The notes: generated from the letters alone by a model not told the origin. A stretch of 64,000 nt of DNA from Candidatus Bipolaricaulota bacterium (GCA_030550535.1 JAUQPF010000046.1:1-64000), one strand, 5' to 3'. Positions 43,901 through 52,972 are shown, counted from the first letter of the stretch. Numbers and translations are program-made.

Positions 43901-46834
43901 GTGCGGCTGCGCTTGGACGCATACCTTCTGCGCGAGCTCCTTCCGCCTTTCCTCGTTTCCCTCTTGGCTTTCTTGGTGTTCATAAGCCTGGAGCTCGTGC
44001 TCTCCCTTTCCGATGCCCTTTTCGCCCGTGGCGTCCCCGCCCTTTCCCTTCTTAGGCTTTTGAGCTTCAAGCTTCCCAACATCCTGACCCTAGCGGCGCC
44101 CGCCGGGGCCTTGCTCGCCACCTTCCTGGCCTTGGCCCGCCTCGCCTCCGATCGCGAGCTTCTGGCCCTGCAGGCCCTGGGGTACTCCCTGCGCCGCATC
44201 CTCCTCCCGTTTTTGGGGTTTGGGCTCGCGGTGAGCGTCCTCTCCTTGGTGTTCTCCGAGCTCGTCGTGCCCGAGGCGGAGGCCCTCTACCGCCGGGAGC
44301 TTCTTGTGCTCCTTTACCGCGGCCCCACCCCCACCATCCAGGAGAACGTGTTCTTTCGGGGCGCAAAGGGTGAGCTCTTCTACGTGGAGCGCTACACCGG
44401 CTCCCGGGTGGAGGGCGTGGTGATCTACGACCTTTCGGCCCAGCTTTTCCCCCGCAGCCCCTTCCCCGCCGTGATCACGGCCAAAGAGGGCGTGCTCGAG
44501 CGGGGGGAGCTCCTCCTCCGGGAGGGCCGTGTTCTTCGGTTCGGCCCAGCCGGCGAACTCACGGAAGTCCTGGGCTTTGGGGAGTTGCGCTTCGAGGTGG
44601 GGGAGAAGCTGGAGGAGGCCGTTTTGGGCGGCCGTACCCCAAGCGAGATGTCCGCCCGGGAGCTCAGGGAACGCATCGACCTTCTCCGGCAAAGCGGGCA
44701 CGACGTGCGGGCGCTCTGGGTGGAGTACCACGGGAAGCTCGCCATCGCCGGTGCGGCCTTCGTTTTCGTGCTTTTTGGTGCGCCGTTGGGGGTCCTCTTG
44801 GGCCGGCGGGGCCGGGCCACGGGCATGGTGGTGGGGTTCCTGCTCGCGGCCGGCGCCCAGGCCCTGTTCCTTTGGGCCCGCACCCTCGCCCGCCGCGGCC
44901 TCCTCCCCCCCTTCCTCGGCGGCTGGCTCCCCCACCTCGTCTTGGGTTCCCTCGGGATCCTCCTCTACTTGGGCGCGGATCGGCTGCGCTTTCGCGGGGC
45001 CCTCCTTTTCCTTTTGGCCTTGGGCCTCACCGGCTTTGCCGCCCCGCCCCTCGCCGAGCTCTCCGCCGAGGAGTTGGTGGTGGCCGAGGAGGGCCGCTAC
45101 TGGTGCGGGCGGCAAGCGCGCCTGGTCCTTGCGGGCTACACCTTGGATGCGCGCGCGGCGGAGTTCTGGGAACGGGAGGGCTGGGAGCTCCAGGCCGAGG
45201 GGGCCCGGGTGGAGACCGAGGAGGGCTGGGTGGAGGCCCACACCCTGCGGGCGCGGCTCTCCCCGGAGGGCGAGCTCGTGTCCGCGGAGCTTCGGGATTT
45301 TCGGGGGGAGGTGCGGTTCGCTGGCCCCGAAAAACCGGAGACCCTCCGGTTCGCCGCGGCCCAGGGGGCGGTGGAGTTCCGCCAAGGCGAGATCACCCGA
45401 ATCCTCGGGAGCTCCGTCCTCCTCACCACCTGCCCCTGCCTCGAGGGCCCCCCCTACCTCATCTGGGCTGAGGAGTTCCTGCTCCTTCCCCAGCGCTGGC
45501 TCTTCGTGCGGAACGTGCGGGTGGACTCCTTCGGCTATCCCCTGGTTTGGCTTCCCTTCTATGCCGCGCGGCTTGGCGAGGAAAGCGTCCCGTTCCTGCC
45601 GGAGGTGGGCCGCACGGGCTTGGGTTGGTTTTTGCGCTGGTCCTTCCCGTGGACGCCCTGGGAGGGCGCCGTGGGAGCGTTGGTCCTCACCTGGTACCCG
45701 GAGGCCGGCCAGATCCGGCCCGGGCTTTCCGCCGCCTGGGAGGGCGGAAGCCTCTCCTTCGGGCTGGACCAGGGGTTCCTGCGCCTAAGCGGCCGGGTCC
45801 TCGGCGAGCCCTGGCAAGGGCAGGCCCGTTGGCTTGGGTCAAGCCTCACGCTGAACCTCTCGGGAAGGGTGCGGGGCTGGAGCCTCGGGATCCAGGCCGG
45901 AGCGGCGGAGGGGCCGCAGGGCCCGTACGCGCGGCTCCCCGAGCTCGCGCTCTCCCGCGCCCTCATGGCGTGGGGCGGGGATCTCCAAATCCGGCTGGGG
46001 GTCGGGCATTTTCAAGAGGGGGAGCGGGTGGGCTGGCGCGCCGGCCTCTCCTTGGGTTGGTCCCGGACCTGGGATCTTGCCCCCGTGCAGCTTAGGCTCG
46101 CTTGGGAAGGAGGGCTTGACCAGTATCCCGGGGCCGAGCGGCTGTATATCGCCCTCAACCCCAGCGCGGTCTGGGGCGGGCTCTCGCTCTGGGCCCAGCA
46201 GCGCCTGGCCCTGGGCCGCTCCCCCTTCGCCTTCGACGCTCTGCCCAGCCAGAGCCAGGCGGGCCTCACCCTGAGCGCCCGCCGCGCCCCGTGGACCCAC
46301 GAGCTCCGCCTGGGCTGGGATTTCCTGAGCCACGCACCTCTTCCCGCCTCCTGGACCCTAAGCGGGGCCAACTTCTCGCTCTCCGTTTCCCTGCAGCTCG
46401 TCCCGCCCAAGGTGCTGCAGGGGCAGGCGCGGTGGCGGGGGCAGGGTTCAGGCTGGACCCTGGCGGTGAGCGGCGGCTACGCCGGGACCTGGCAGGACCT
46501 TCTTCTGCGCGGCGCGTTCTCCCTATCCGGGCTGGAGCTCTCCTGGGGAGCCCGCCTCTCCCCTTGGCCGTTGGCCCCGCGTCGGGTTTACCTGAGCGCC
46601 GAGGGCGCCCTCGAGGGGGAATGGAGCTGGAGCATGGGGGTGGAGTACGACTTCCCCTCCCAGCGTTGGGTGCAGGCCGAAGTCGGGCTCTTCCACACCT
46701 TCGCCGGATGTTTACGGGTTGGGCTGCGCCTTGGGCTGGGCACCCTGCGCCTGAGCCTGGACATCCCGGCCTTCCCTGAGTTTTCCCTGCAGTTGGCGCC
46801 CCTGGACGAGGGCCTCCGCCTAGGCGGGCTATAA
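43901..46834 (+). CDS. LptF/YjgP permease fused to LptA/LptD-like outer-membrane assembly domain
   Basis: 977 residues from GTG 43901; the track ORF begins 133 codons too early, inside antisense miaB. Residues 1 to about 356 are a complete LptF/LptG-type permease: three N-terminal helices, a periplasmic beta-jellyroll (VFFRGAKGELFYVERYTGSRVEGVVIYDL) and three C-terminal helices. At 357-366 a basic stretch (LGADRLRFRG) leads into a hydrophobic segment (ALLFLLALGLTGFA, about 367-380) that looks like a signal peptide. After it come an OstA/LptA-like part and an LptD-like region (VLLTTCPCLEGPP ... FLLLPQRWLFVRNVRV) ending in a long beta-barrel-like tail. Either one chain spans the envelope or it is cleaved. 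An internal TTG at 44969 could also start a separate LptD. Confidence 0.85.
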   Translation: MRLRLDAYLLRELLPPFLVSLLAFLVFISLELVLSLSDALFARGVPALSLLRLLSFKLPNILTLAAPAGALLATFLALARLASDRELLALQALGYSLRRILLPFLGFGLAVSVLSLVFSELVVPEAEALYRRELLVLLYRGPTPTIQENVFFRGAKGELFYVERYTGSRVEGVVIYDLSAQLFPRSPFPAVITAKEGVLERGELLLREGRVLRFGPAGELTEVLGFGELRFEVGEKLEEAVLGGRTPSEMSARELRERIDLLRQSGHDVRALWVEYHGKLAIAGAAFVFVLFGAPLGVLLGRRGRATGMVVGFLLAAGAQALFLWARTLARRGLLPPFLGGWLPHLVLGSLGILLYLGADRLRFRGALLFLLALGLTGFAAPPLAELSAEELVVAEEGRYWCGRQARLVLAGYTLDARAAEFWEREGWELQAEGARVETEEGWVEAHTLRARLSPEGELVSAELRDFRGEVRFAGPEKPETLRFAAAQGAVEFRQGEITRILGSSVLLTTCPCLEGPPYLIWAEEFLLLPQRWLFVRNVRVDSFGYPLVWLPFYAARLGEESVPFLPEVGRTGLGWFLRWSFPWTPWEGAVGALVLTWYPEAGQIRPGLSAAWEGGSLSFGLDQGFLRLSGRVLGEPWQGQARWLGSSLTLNLSGRVRGWSLGIQAGAAEGPQGPYARLPELALSRALMAWGGDLQIRLGVGHFQEGERVGWRAGLSLGWSRTWDLAPVQLRLAWEGGLDQYPGAERLYIALNPSAVWGGLSLWAQQRLALGRSPFAFDALPSQSQAGLTLSARRAPWTHELRLGWDFLSHAPLPASWTLSGANFSLSVSLQLVPPKVLQGQARWRGQGSGWTLAVSGGYAGTWQDLLLRGAFSLSGLELSWGARLSPWPLAPRRVYLSAEGALEGEWSWSMGVEYDFPSQRWVQAEVGLFHTFAGCLRVGLRLGLGTLRLSLDIPAFPEFSLQLAPLDEGLRLGGL

Positions 46835-46835
46835 T
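46830..46835 (+). promoter_or_regulatory. Leaderless -10 TATAAT for the phosphatidyltransferase gene
   Basis: Perfect TATAAT overlapping the stop codon of the preceding gene; 8 bases then ATG 46844. No Shine-Dalgarno sequence. Confidence 0.6.
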
Positions 46836-46843
46836 CGCAGTTG

Positions 46844-47383
46844 ATGAGGAGGCGGGAGCGGCTTCCCGATTGGCTCACTGCCAGCAGGGTTCTCGTTGCC
46901 CTGGCCATCCTGGCCCTGATCCCGGTGGGGCCGCGGGCGCTGGGCGTGGTGGCCGGCCTCCTCCTTTTGGGGTGGACCACGGACATGGTGGACGGCCGGC
47001 TGGCCCGCCGCTACGAAAAGGGCCCCACCTGGCTTGGGGAGCACGACTTCCAGATCGACATGCTCATGGTCCTCGCCTCCGCCGTGTTCCTCGTGGGCAC
47101 CGGCCTCGTTCCTGTGGAGATCGGCCTTCCTTACATCGTCTCCGCCGTGCTCATCTCCCTTTACACCCTGCGCTACCGCCACTTCCTTAAGTTCAAGTCC
47201 GTGACCATGCTCCTTGCTTTCCCCTGGGTGTTCACGCCCTTCATCATCGCCCTCTTCCGCGATCCGGTGGCCGCCTACGCGGGCCTGGTGTGGATGGTCC
47301 TCGCCCTCGTTTTGGACTGGCGGCGCTTCCTTGGGGTGGTCGGCGATTTCCTGGCCGGGGCCAGGGCCTACTTCCGCCGCTAA
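46844..47383 (+). CDS. CDP-alcohol phosphatidyltransferase family protein
   Basis: 179 residues from ATG 46844 (the track uses TTG one codon earlier). The catalytic motif [10 protein letters not shown] ... GEHDFQIDM matches D-x2-D-G-x2-A-R-x(8-9)-G-x(2-3)-D-x3-D, with all four Asp present. Several membrane helices surround it. It transfers a phosphatidyl group from CDP-diacylglycerol to an alcohol such as glycerol 3-phosphate, serine or inositol phosphate; the acceptor cannot be read. The C-terminus is convergent with ruvB, stops overlapping by four bases. Confidence 0.9.
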   Translation: MRRRERLPDWLTASRVLVALAILALIPVGPRALGVVAGLLLLGWTTDMVDGRLARRYEKGPTWLGEHDFQIDMLMVLASAVFLVGTGLVPVEIGLPYIVSAVLISLYTLRYRHFLKFKSVTMLLAFPWVFTPFIIALFRDPVAAYAGLVWMVLALVLDWRRFLGVVGDFLAGARAYFRR

Positions 47384-48381
47384 ACAAGCCGGGTGGGCGT
47401 GCGCCCAAGATGGGCGTAGGCCCGCTCCGTGGCCACCCGTCCCTGAGGGGTCTTGCGGATGAACCCCAGGGCGATCAGGTACGGCTCGTAAAGCTCGGCG
47501 ATCGTCTCCGGGTCCTCCCCCAAGGCCGCGCTCAGGGTCTCCAGTCCCACCGGACCGCCCTCGAAGCGGTCCATCATCACCGCGAGGATCCTGCGGTCCA
47601 GTTCGTCCAAGCCGGCCTCGTCGATCCCCAGCATCCGCAGGGTTTCCTGGGCCACGGCCAAGGTTATGGTGGAGAGGCCCTGGACCTGGGCCACGTCGCG
47701 GGCCCGGCGCAGGAGGCGCAGGGCGATACGGGGGGTGCCCCGGGCCCGCGCCCCCAGCTCCTCGGCCGCTTCCGCGGTGATCCCTACTCCGAGCCTGGGC
47801 GCGGCCCGCCGCAGGATCTCCGCGAGCTCCTCGGGCCTGTAGAACTCCAGGCGGAACACGACCTCGAAGCGGTCGCGCAGGGGGGTGGTGAGGAGGCCCT
47901 CCCGGGTGGTCGCCCCAATCAGGGTGAACGGAGCCAAGGGGAGCTCGATGCAGCGGGCATGGGGGCCCTCGCCCAAAACGATGGGAAGCTTCCAATCCTC
48001 CATGGCCGGGTAGAGGATCTCCTCCACTTTGGGGTGCAGCCGGTGGATTTCGTCCACAAAGAGGATGTCCCCTGGCGCGAGGTGGGTGAGGATGGCCGCG
48101 AGATCCCCCGGCCTCTCCAGGGCGGGACCGGAGGAGACCTTGATTTGCACGCCCATCTCGTGGGCGATGATGTGGGCCAGCGTGGTCTTCCCCAGCCCCG
48201 GCGGGGAGAGGAGGAGCACGTGGTCCAAGGGTTCCCCCCGGGCCTTGGCCGCCTGGATGTAGACCCTGAGGCGCTCCTTGATCTTCTCTTGGCCCACGAA
48301 CTCCTCGAGGGTTTGGGGGCGCAGGGCCCGAAGCTGGGGCTCCGCTGCCTCCGCCTGGGGATCCAGCCAACGGGAGCGCAT
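47380..48381 (-). CDS. ruvB: Holliday junction branch-migration ATPase RuvB
   Basis: 333 residues, normal length. It opens [19 protein letters not shown]. Walker A is [15 protein letters not shown], Walker [11 protein letters not shown], sensor 1 [10 protein letters not shown] and sensor 2 [13 protein letters not shown]. The C-terminal winged helix includes [15 protein letters not shown] and [10 protein letters not shown]. It drives branch migration with RuvA (not in the window). TACAAT lies 9 bases before the ATG. Confidence 0.97.
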   Translation of the reverse strand: MRSRWLDPQAEAAEPQLRALRPQTLEEFVGQEKIKERLRVYIQAAKARGEPLDHVLLLSPPGLGKTTLAHIIAHEMGVQIKVSSGPALERPGDLAAILTHLAPGDILFVDEIHRLHPKVEEILYPAMEDWKLPIVLGEGPHARCIELPLAPFTLIGATTREGLLTTPLRDRFEVVFRLEFYRPEELAEILRRAAPRLGVGITAEAAEELGARARGTPRIALRLLRRARDVAQVQGLSTITLAVAQETLRMLGIDEAGLDELDRRILAVMMDRFEGGPVGLETLSAALGEDPETIAELYEPYLIALGFIRKTPQGRVATERAYAHLGRTPTRLV

Positions 48382-48390
48382 CGCGTCGCC

Positions 48391-48396
48391 ATTGTA
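48391..48396 (-). promoter_or_regulatory. Leaderless -10 TACAAT for ruvB
   Basis: TACAAT on the minus strand, 9 bases before ATG 48381, no ribosome site. It is divergent from the promoter of the beta-propeller gene in the 78-base intergenic region. Confidence 0.55.
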
Positions 48397-48422
48397 GCGG
48401 GACTCACGGGCGTGGTGCCAGT

Positions 48423-48451
48423 TTGCTTCCGACCCCGGCGGCCCCTACAAT
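48423..48451 (+). promoter_or_regulatory. Leaderless promoter TTGCTT-17-TACAAT for the beta-propeller gene
   Basis: TTGCTT (48423-48428) and TACAAT (48446-48451) are separated by exactly 17 bases. The ATG at 48460 follows the -10 box by 8 bases. This is one of the best complete examples of the leaderless arrangement in the window. Confidence 0.65.
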
Positions 48452-48459
48452 GGCTCCCG

Positions 48460-49266
48460 ATGGGCGCGGTCCTTGCCGTCCTCCTTTTCGCTGTCCCTCT
48501 TTTCGGGCAAATTTGGAACCTCACCTCCTTGGATTGGTCCCACGACGGCCTTTGGGTGCTTTGGGCCAGCGAGGGCCAGCTGTACGTAGGTCTGGCGCCC
48601 GAAGGCCGGGAGCCGCGCCGGCTTTACCCGGAATTCCCGGTGGAGTGGGCCCGCTTTGGGGGGCCGGACTGGTTTGTCTTCGTTTCCCCCTTGCCCGAGG
48701 GGGAGCAGGGGCTTTGGCGGGGGTCTCTTGCCGGCGACCCTCCAGCGTTGCTTTATTCCTCCACCTCCCCCCTGCGCTGGCCCACGGTCTCCTGGGACGG
48801 AACAAAGGTCGCGTTCGTCGAGGACTGGGATCTTCTTAAGGTGCTGGATCTCCGCGCAAACCAGGTGGAGCTGGTGGTGGGCGGGGCTTGGCCCAAGGCC
48901 ACCCCGGAGTTCACTCCCGACGGGTTCGGCCTCCTCTTTGTAGGGCTCCTTCTCCAGGAGGAAGAGGGAAGTTGGGACCTTTTCTTTTGTGATCTGCGCA
49001 GCCGCGACCTTCTTCAGCTCACCGCGGATCCGTATTTCGATTGGTGTCCACGGGTCTCCCCGGATGGTCTTTGGGTGGCGTTCGTTTCCAACCGCGGCGG
49101 CGCCCCCGACCTTTGGGTTTTCCCGCTTTCCGGGGGCGAGCCCTTCCCGGTGACCGCCGACCCCTGGGAGGACGCTTTCCCCTCCTGGTCCCCGGACGGA
49201 AGCCTGCTGGGCTACGCCTCCCGGCGTCCCCAGGGCTGGGTTCTCCTCACCGCCGGCGCCTACTGA
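48460..49266 (+). CDS. Secreted TolB/PD40-type beta-propeller protein
   Basis: 268 residues from ATG 48460 (the track ORF starts far upstream, opposite ruvB). A short signal peptide (MGAVLAVLLFAVPLFGQ) precedes repeated PD40 blades: SLDWSHDGLWVLWAS, WPTVSWDGTKVAFVED, PRVSPDGLWVAFVSNRGG and PSWSPDGSLLGYAS. There is no peptidase or TolB N-terminal domain. It probably acts as a periplasmic interaction platform. ribF follows after 4 bases. Confidence 0.85.
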   Translation: MGAVLAVLLFAVPLFGQIWNLTSLDWSHDGLWVLWASEGQLYVGLAPEGREPRRLYPEFPVEWARFGGPDWFVFVSPLPEGEQGLWRGSLAGDPPALLYSSTSPLRWPTVSWDGTKVAFVEDWDLLKVLDLRANQVELVVGGAWPKATPEFTPDGFGLLFVGLLLQEEEGSWDLFFCDLRSRDLLQLTADPYFDWCPRVSPDGLWVAFVSNRGGAPDLWVFPLSGGEPFPVTADPWEDAFPSWSPDGSLLGYASRRPQGWVLLTAGAY

Positions 49267-49270
49267 TCCC

Positions 49271-50143
49271 ATGCGCGTGATCGCGGTGGGGCGCTTCGAC
49301 GGCGTCCACTTGGGGCATCGCCACCTGCTTGGGCAGGCCCGGGCTTGGGCGCGTGCCCGCGGTTGCTCCTTGCTGGCTTACACCTTTCCGCCGGAGCCCC
49401 CGGCCCTCCTCCCGCTTCCCGCAAAGGTCCGCCTCCTTGGGGAGGAAGCGGACGAGGTGGAGGTGGTGCCCTGGGAGAGGGTGCGGGACCTCGGGGCGGA
49501 GGAGTTCCTGCGGGAGGAGATCCAGGGGAGGCTCAAGGGGTGCGCCCTGGTCATGGGGCCCGATCATCGGTTTGGCCGGGGCCGCGAGGCCGGCCCCGCC
49601 CAGGCCCGTGAGCTGGGAGAAAAACTGGGGCTCGCGGTGGTGGTGGTGGAGGCCCTCCAGGTGGCCGGGAGGGTGGTGAGCGCCCGCCGCATTCGCGAGC
49701 TTATTGGCCAGGGCGAGGTGGACGAGGCGGCGCGGCTCCTTGGCCGTCCTCCCACCCTTTGGGGGCGGGTGGTCCCCGGGGTGGGGCTTGCCCGCCGCCT
49801 GGGCTTCCCCACCCTGAACCTCGCCCTCGATCCCCTGCTCGTTCGCCCCGCGGACGGGGTTTACCTGGCCTGGTCCTTTTGGCCTGGGGGCGGCGCGCCC
49901 GGCCTCTTCTATCACGGGAAGCGCCCCACCTTCCCCGGACTCTCCCCCTCCGCGGAAGTTCACCTCTTTTCCCCTCCGCCCCCCGATCTTGCGGAGGTCG
50001 AGGTGCACCTCCTTGCGCGCCTTCGTCCGGACCAAGTTTTCCCCTCACCGGCGGCCTTGGCCCGGCAGATCGAGCGGGACGTGGCGCAAGCCCGCGCCCT
50101 CCTTGCGGACCGTGGGCCGCCCCGCCCCCTCGTTTGGGTATGA
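49271..50143 (+). CDS. ribF: Bifunctional riboflavin kinase/FAD synthetase
   Basis: 290 residues. The adenylyltransferase part has GRFDGVHLGHRHLL and the loop VVSARRIRELI (SSTxIR in most homologues). The kinase part has LGFPTLNL and YHGKRPTF, both somewhat reduced. It makes FMN and then FAD, the cofactor needed by the flavoproteins at 8.9-12.1 kb. No FMN riboswitch is present since the gene starts 4 bases after its neighbour. Confidence 0.92.
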   Translation: MRVIAVGRFDGVHLGHRHLLGQARAWARARGCSLLAYTFPPEPPALLPLPAKVRLLGEEADEVEVVPWERVRDLGAEEFLREEIQGRLKGCALVMGPDHRFGRGREAGPAQARELGEKLGLAVVVVEALQVAGRVVSARRIRELIGQGEVDEAARLLGRPPTLWGRVVPGVGLARRLGFPTLNLALDPLLVRPADGVYLAWSFWPGGGAPGLFYHGKRPTFPGLSPSAEVHLFSPPPPDLAEVEVHLLARLRPDQVFPSPAALARQIERDVAQARALLADRGPPRPLVWV

Positions 50144-50144
50144 T
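50139..50144 (+). promoter_or_regulatory. Possible leaderless -10 TATGAT for tsaB
   Basis: TATGAT overlaps the ribF stop codon and lies 9 bases before the tsaB ATG. No -35 was recognised and no ribosome site precedes tsaB. Confidence 0.4.
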
Positions 50145-50153
50145 CCTGCTCCC

Positions 50154-50813
50154 ATGCATGTCCTAGCCCTGGAGAGCGCGGGCAGCGTCGGCGGCGTAGG
50201 GATCCTTGGCCCCAAGGTCCAGGTGGAGCTCCTCACCTCCCTTGGGCCCGGCCGAGGGGAGATCCTTCCTGAGCTCGTGCAGGAGGCCCTGCGCCTGGCG
50301 CGCTTGACTTGGGAGGAAATCGGCCTTCTTGCCGTGGACATCGGGCCGGGTTCGTTCACCGGGCTCCGCATGGGCTTGAGCCTGGCCAAGGCCCTGGCCC
50401 AGGTGCGGGATCTCCCGGTGGTGGGCGTGCGCCAGACGGAGGTGCTCGGCCTGCCCTGGGCGGAGGTCTGGCCGGGGCGCGTCTGCGTGTGGATCCACGA
50501 CCGCCGGGAGTACGTGTACACAGCCTGGGTGGAGCGGGAGCGGGCGGGCGCGGAGACCGTGCTCCCCTTTCCCGAGGCGCTGGCCAAGCTGCGCGAGCGC
50601 ACGTCGGTGCTCCTTGTGGGCTCGGGGGCCCAGCGGTTCGCCGAGGAGCTCCGCACACAGGCTCCGGAGGTGACCCTTGCCCCCGCGCCTTTTTGCATCC
50701 CGCGTCCCCTCGTGGTGGCGCAAATAGGGCTGGCCAAGTACAATCGTGAAGGAGGCTCCGACGGTCTCGCCTTAGAACCGCAGTACGTGCACAAGGAGGG
50801 CGAACATGGCTAG
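50154..50813 (+). CDS. tsaB: tRNA N6-threonylcarbamoyladenosine biosynthesis protein TsaB
   Basis: 219 residues from ATG 50154, where the family N-terminus VLALESAGSVGGVGI begins. The signature DIGPGSFTGLRMGLSLAKALA is intact. TsaB pairs with TsaD and TsaE to make t6A37 in tRNAs that read ANN codons; those partners are not in the window. The last 8 bases overlap rpmB. Confidence 0.94.
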   Translation: MHVLALESAGSVGGVGILGPKVQVELLTSLGPGRGEILPELVQEALRLARLTWEEIGLLAVDIGPGSFTGLRMGLSLAKALAQVRDLPVVGVRQTEVLGLPWAEVWPGRVCVWIHDRREYVYTAWVERERAGAETVLPFPEALAKLRERTSVLLVGSGAQRFAEELRTQAPEVTLAPAPFCIPRPLVVAQIGLAKYNREGGSDGLALEPQYVHKEGEHG

Positions 50814-50994
50814 GGAATGTGCGATCTGCGGCCGCAGGGTGAGCTACGCCCGGAGCGTTTCCCACTCCGGCAAACGCAGCCCGAAGGTCCGAGCTCCCAA
50901 CCTCCAACGGGTTCATGCCGTGATCGATGGGGTGCGGCGCAGGATCCGGGTGTGCACCCGGTGCCTCAAGGCCGGGAAAGTACCAAAGGCCTGA
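50806..50994 (+). CDS. rpmB: Ribosomal protein bL28
   Basis: 62 residues, full-length bL28. It keeps the zinc-type cysteine pairs CAICGRR and CTRCLKAGK, the C+ form seen in many thermophiles, with NLQRVHAVIDGVRRRI between. Overlaps tsaB by 8 bases and carries its own GGAGGG-like site inside the tsaB end. Confidence 0.95.
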   Translation: MARECAICGRRVSYARSVSHSGKRSPKVRAPNLQRVHAVIDGVRRRIRVCTRCLKAGKVPKA

Positions 50995-51012
50995 GAATTT
51001 TGACGACTGGGC

Positions 51013-52917
51013 ATGGGGAAAGAGCGGCTCTTGCGGGGGATAGCTGCACTGGCAGCCGTTGTGGGGTATGTGGCGGTGGGGCAGGTATTAACGGTGGGAA
51101 TTCTTGGGGATTTGACGACCACCAACGTTTGGACCTGCTTTGGCCCTGATACTACGGTGTGGAACAAATACGTTCTAGGCGGGCAGTACAGAGCGTTGTA
51201 TGGCCCCGTGGCGCCCACCTGGACGTGGCTCCCCAGCCTGGCCGATGGGTTCCCCAGCGACTTCGTGAAGGAAGAGGGGAGGTGGGTGGCCACGGTGAAG
51301 CTTCGCCAGGGCATCTTCTGGACCGACGGCACCCCTTTCACCGCGGACGATGTGGTGTTCACCTTCAACGTCCTCCTCACCGAGGTGGGCGGCATGCGCA
51401 TGGCCCTGGCCCTGGGCGGCAACTGGCCCAGCTACTGCCCGGATAGCCTCCTGGCCGTGGAGAAGGTCGATGACTACACCGTGAAGTTCGTGTACGCCAC
51501 GGAGCCGGGGCTTGGGGAGTGGGCGTTCGGGGCCCTCATGTGCCCCATCGTGCAGAAGGCCTACTGGGAGCCGAAGTTCCAGGCGGCCCTCCAGACTAGG
51601 GATCCCGCGGGCTCGCTCCTCGCCGTGGTTCCGGAGGATGAGCCCATTCTCGGCGGCTACGTCCTCGTGCGCTGGGAGCCCGGTGCCTTCGCCGTGGTGG
51701 ACAAGAACCCCACCTACTACGCCACGGGGGAGGTCCTCACCCTCTACGAGGGCGGCGGCGCCGTGATCCATAACCCCAAGCTGAACTACTACTTTGAGGC
51801 CTACGGTGGGGCCACCGGCCCTGTCCTCCACGAGCTCGTGGAGGGGCCCTACGTGGACTCCATCATTTACCCCATCTACCTCGACCAGGACGCGGCCGTG
51901 CTCGCTCTGCAGAAGGGCGAGATCGCCATGTTCCTGAACCCTCGGGGCCTGGCCAAGGGGTTTGAGGACCGGCTCAAGGCTACGCCCGGTGTGCAGATCA
52001 TCTCCAACCCACCCTGGGGGTTCCACTACTTGGCGTTCAACATGCGCCGCGAGCCCATGAACAACAAGGCCTTCCGCGTGGCCATCGCCACCCTCATCAA
52101 CCGGGAGTACCTCGCCGAGAGCGTCTTTCAGGGCGTCATCACCCCCGTGTACTCCGCGGTGCCTGATGCCAACTCGTTTTGGCATAACCCCGATATCGTG
52201 GTCTACGGGAAGGGTCTGACCCACGCCCAGCGGGTCATGGAGGCCGTGCGCATCCTCAAGGAGGCGGGCTTCTCCTGGGATGCGGAGCCCAAGGTGATCA
52301 ACCCCGGCACCCGCAACGAGACCGTGATCGGTGTGCTCCCGGACGGCACGGAGGTCCCCGCTCCCAAGGGCTTCAAGCTCCCCGACGGCCGCTACTGTCC
52401 GGAGCTCGAGCTCCTTGCGCCCTCCGCAGGGTATGACCCCTTGCGGGCCACGTTCGCTCTGTACATCGAGCAGTGGTGTAAGGAGCTGGCCATCCCCGTG
52501 AAGGCCAACCTCACCGGGTTCAACGTGATCGTGAACAAGGTGTGGGCTCCCGACGGCTTCTACTTCGACATGTACATCCTTAATTGGCCCTTGGGCAACC
52601 CAGCCTTCCCCGACTACCTCTCTTACTTCTGGCACTCATCCCAGGACGTACCCAGTGGTTTCAACACCCCGGGTTACCGCAACCCCGAGTACGACCGGTT
52701 GGCGGAGGAGTTCCTCGCGGCGAAGTCCGTGGAGGAGGCTCGGCCCTTGGTGTTCCGCATGCAGGAGATCCTGGCGGAGGACGTGCCCTACGTGATCCTG
52801 TTTGACACCCCGATCAAGGAGGCCTTCCGCGCAGACATGATCGAGTTCCCCTACACGGAGGTCCTGGGCGGCATCCAGTTCGTGTGGCCCCTCACCACGG
52901 TCAAGGCCCTGAAGTAA
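51013..52917 (+). CDS. Peptide-type ABC substrate-binding protein (SBP family 5)
   Basis: 634 residues, intact. An N-terminal hydrophobic signal (about residues 5-23) is followed by the standard family 5 order: LRQGIFWTDGTPFTADDVVFTF at about 98-118, then NNKAFRVAIATLINREYLAESVFQG at about 350-374, then C-terminal PGYRNPEYDRLAEEF. It binds oligopeptides or a similar ligand in the periplasm. No clear ribosome site or -10 box is seen before the ATG, 18 bases after rpmB. The permease and ATPase genes downstream are mostly broken, so this protein may now serve another transporter or be idle. Confidence 0.92.
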   Translation: MGKERLLRGIAALAAVVGYVAVGQVLTVGILGDLTTTNVWTCFGPDTTVWNKYVLGGQYRALYGPVAPTWTWLPSLADGFPSDFVKEEGRWVATVKLRQGIFWTDGTPFTADDVVFTFNVLLTEVGGMRMALALGGNWPSYCPDSLLAVEKVDDYTVKFVYATEPGLGEWAFGALMCPIVQKAYWEPKFQAALQTRDPAGSLLAVVPEDEPILGGYVLVRWEPGAFAVVDKNPTYYATGEVLTLYEGGGAVIHNPKLNYYFEAYGGATGPVLHELVEGPYVDSIIYPIYLDQDAAVLALQKGEIAMFLNPRGLAKGFEDRLKATPGVQIISNPPWGFHYLAFNMRREPMNNKAFRVAIATLINREYLAESVFQGVITPVYSAVPDANSFWHNPDIVVYGKGLTHAQRVMEAVRILKEAGFSWDAEPKVINPGTRNETVIGVLPDGTEVPAPKGFKLPDGRYCPELELLAPSAGYDPLRATFALYIEQWCKELAIPVKANLTGFNVIVNKVWAPDGFYFDMYILNWPLGNPAFPDYLSYFWHSSQDVPSGFNTPGYRNPEYDRLAEEFLAAKSVEEARPLVFRMQEILAEDVPYVILFDTPIKEAFRADMIEFPYTEVLGGIQFVWPLTTVKALK

Positions 52918-52938
52918 ACGTGACCCCGGGGATGGAAC

Positions 52939-52972
52939 GCGGGGGGTGGTGGGGAACCACCCCCCGCCTTTT
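52939..52972 (+). terminator. Perfect 12-bp hairpin with T-run after the binding-protein gene
   Basis: GCGGGGGGTGGT, a GGGGA loop and ACCACCCCCCGC are followed by CTTTT. It has the form of a Rho-independent terminator and lies between the receptor gene and dppB, so it probably limits read-through and protects the receptor mRNA. Confidence 0.75.

Noticed and set aside
49267-49271. FMN riboswitch before ribF
   Set aside because: Only four bases separate ribF from the upstream gene.
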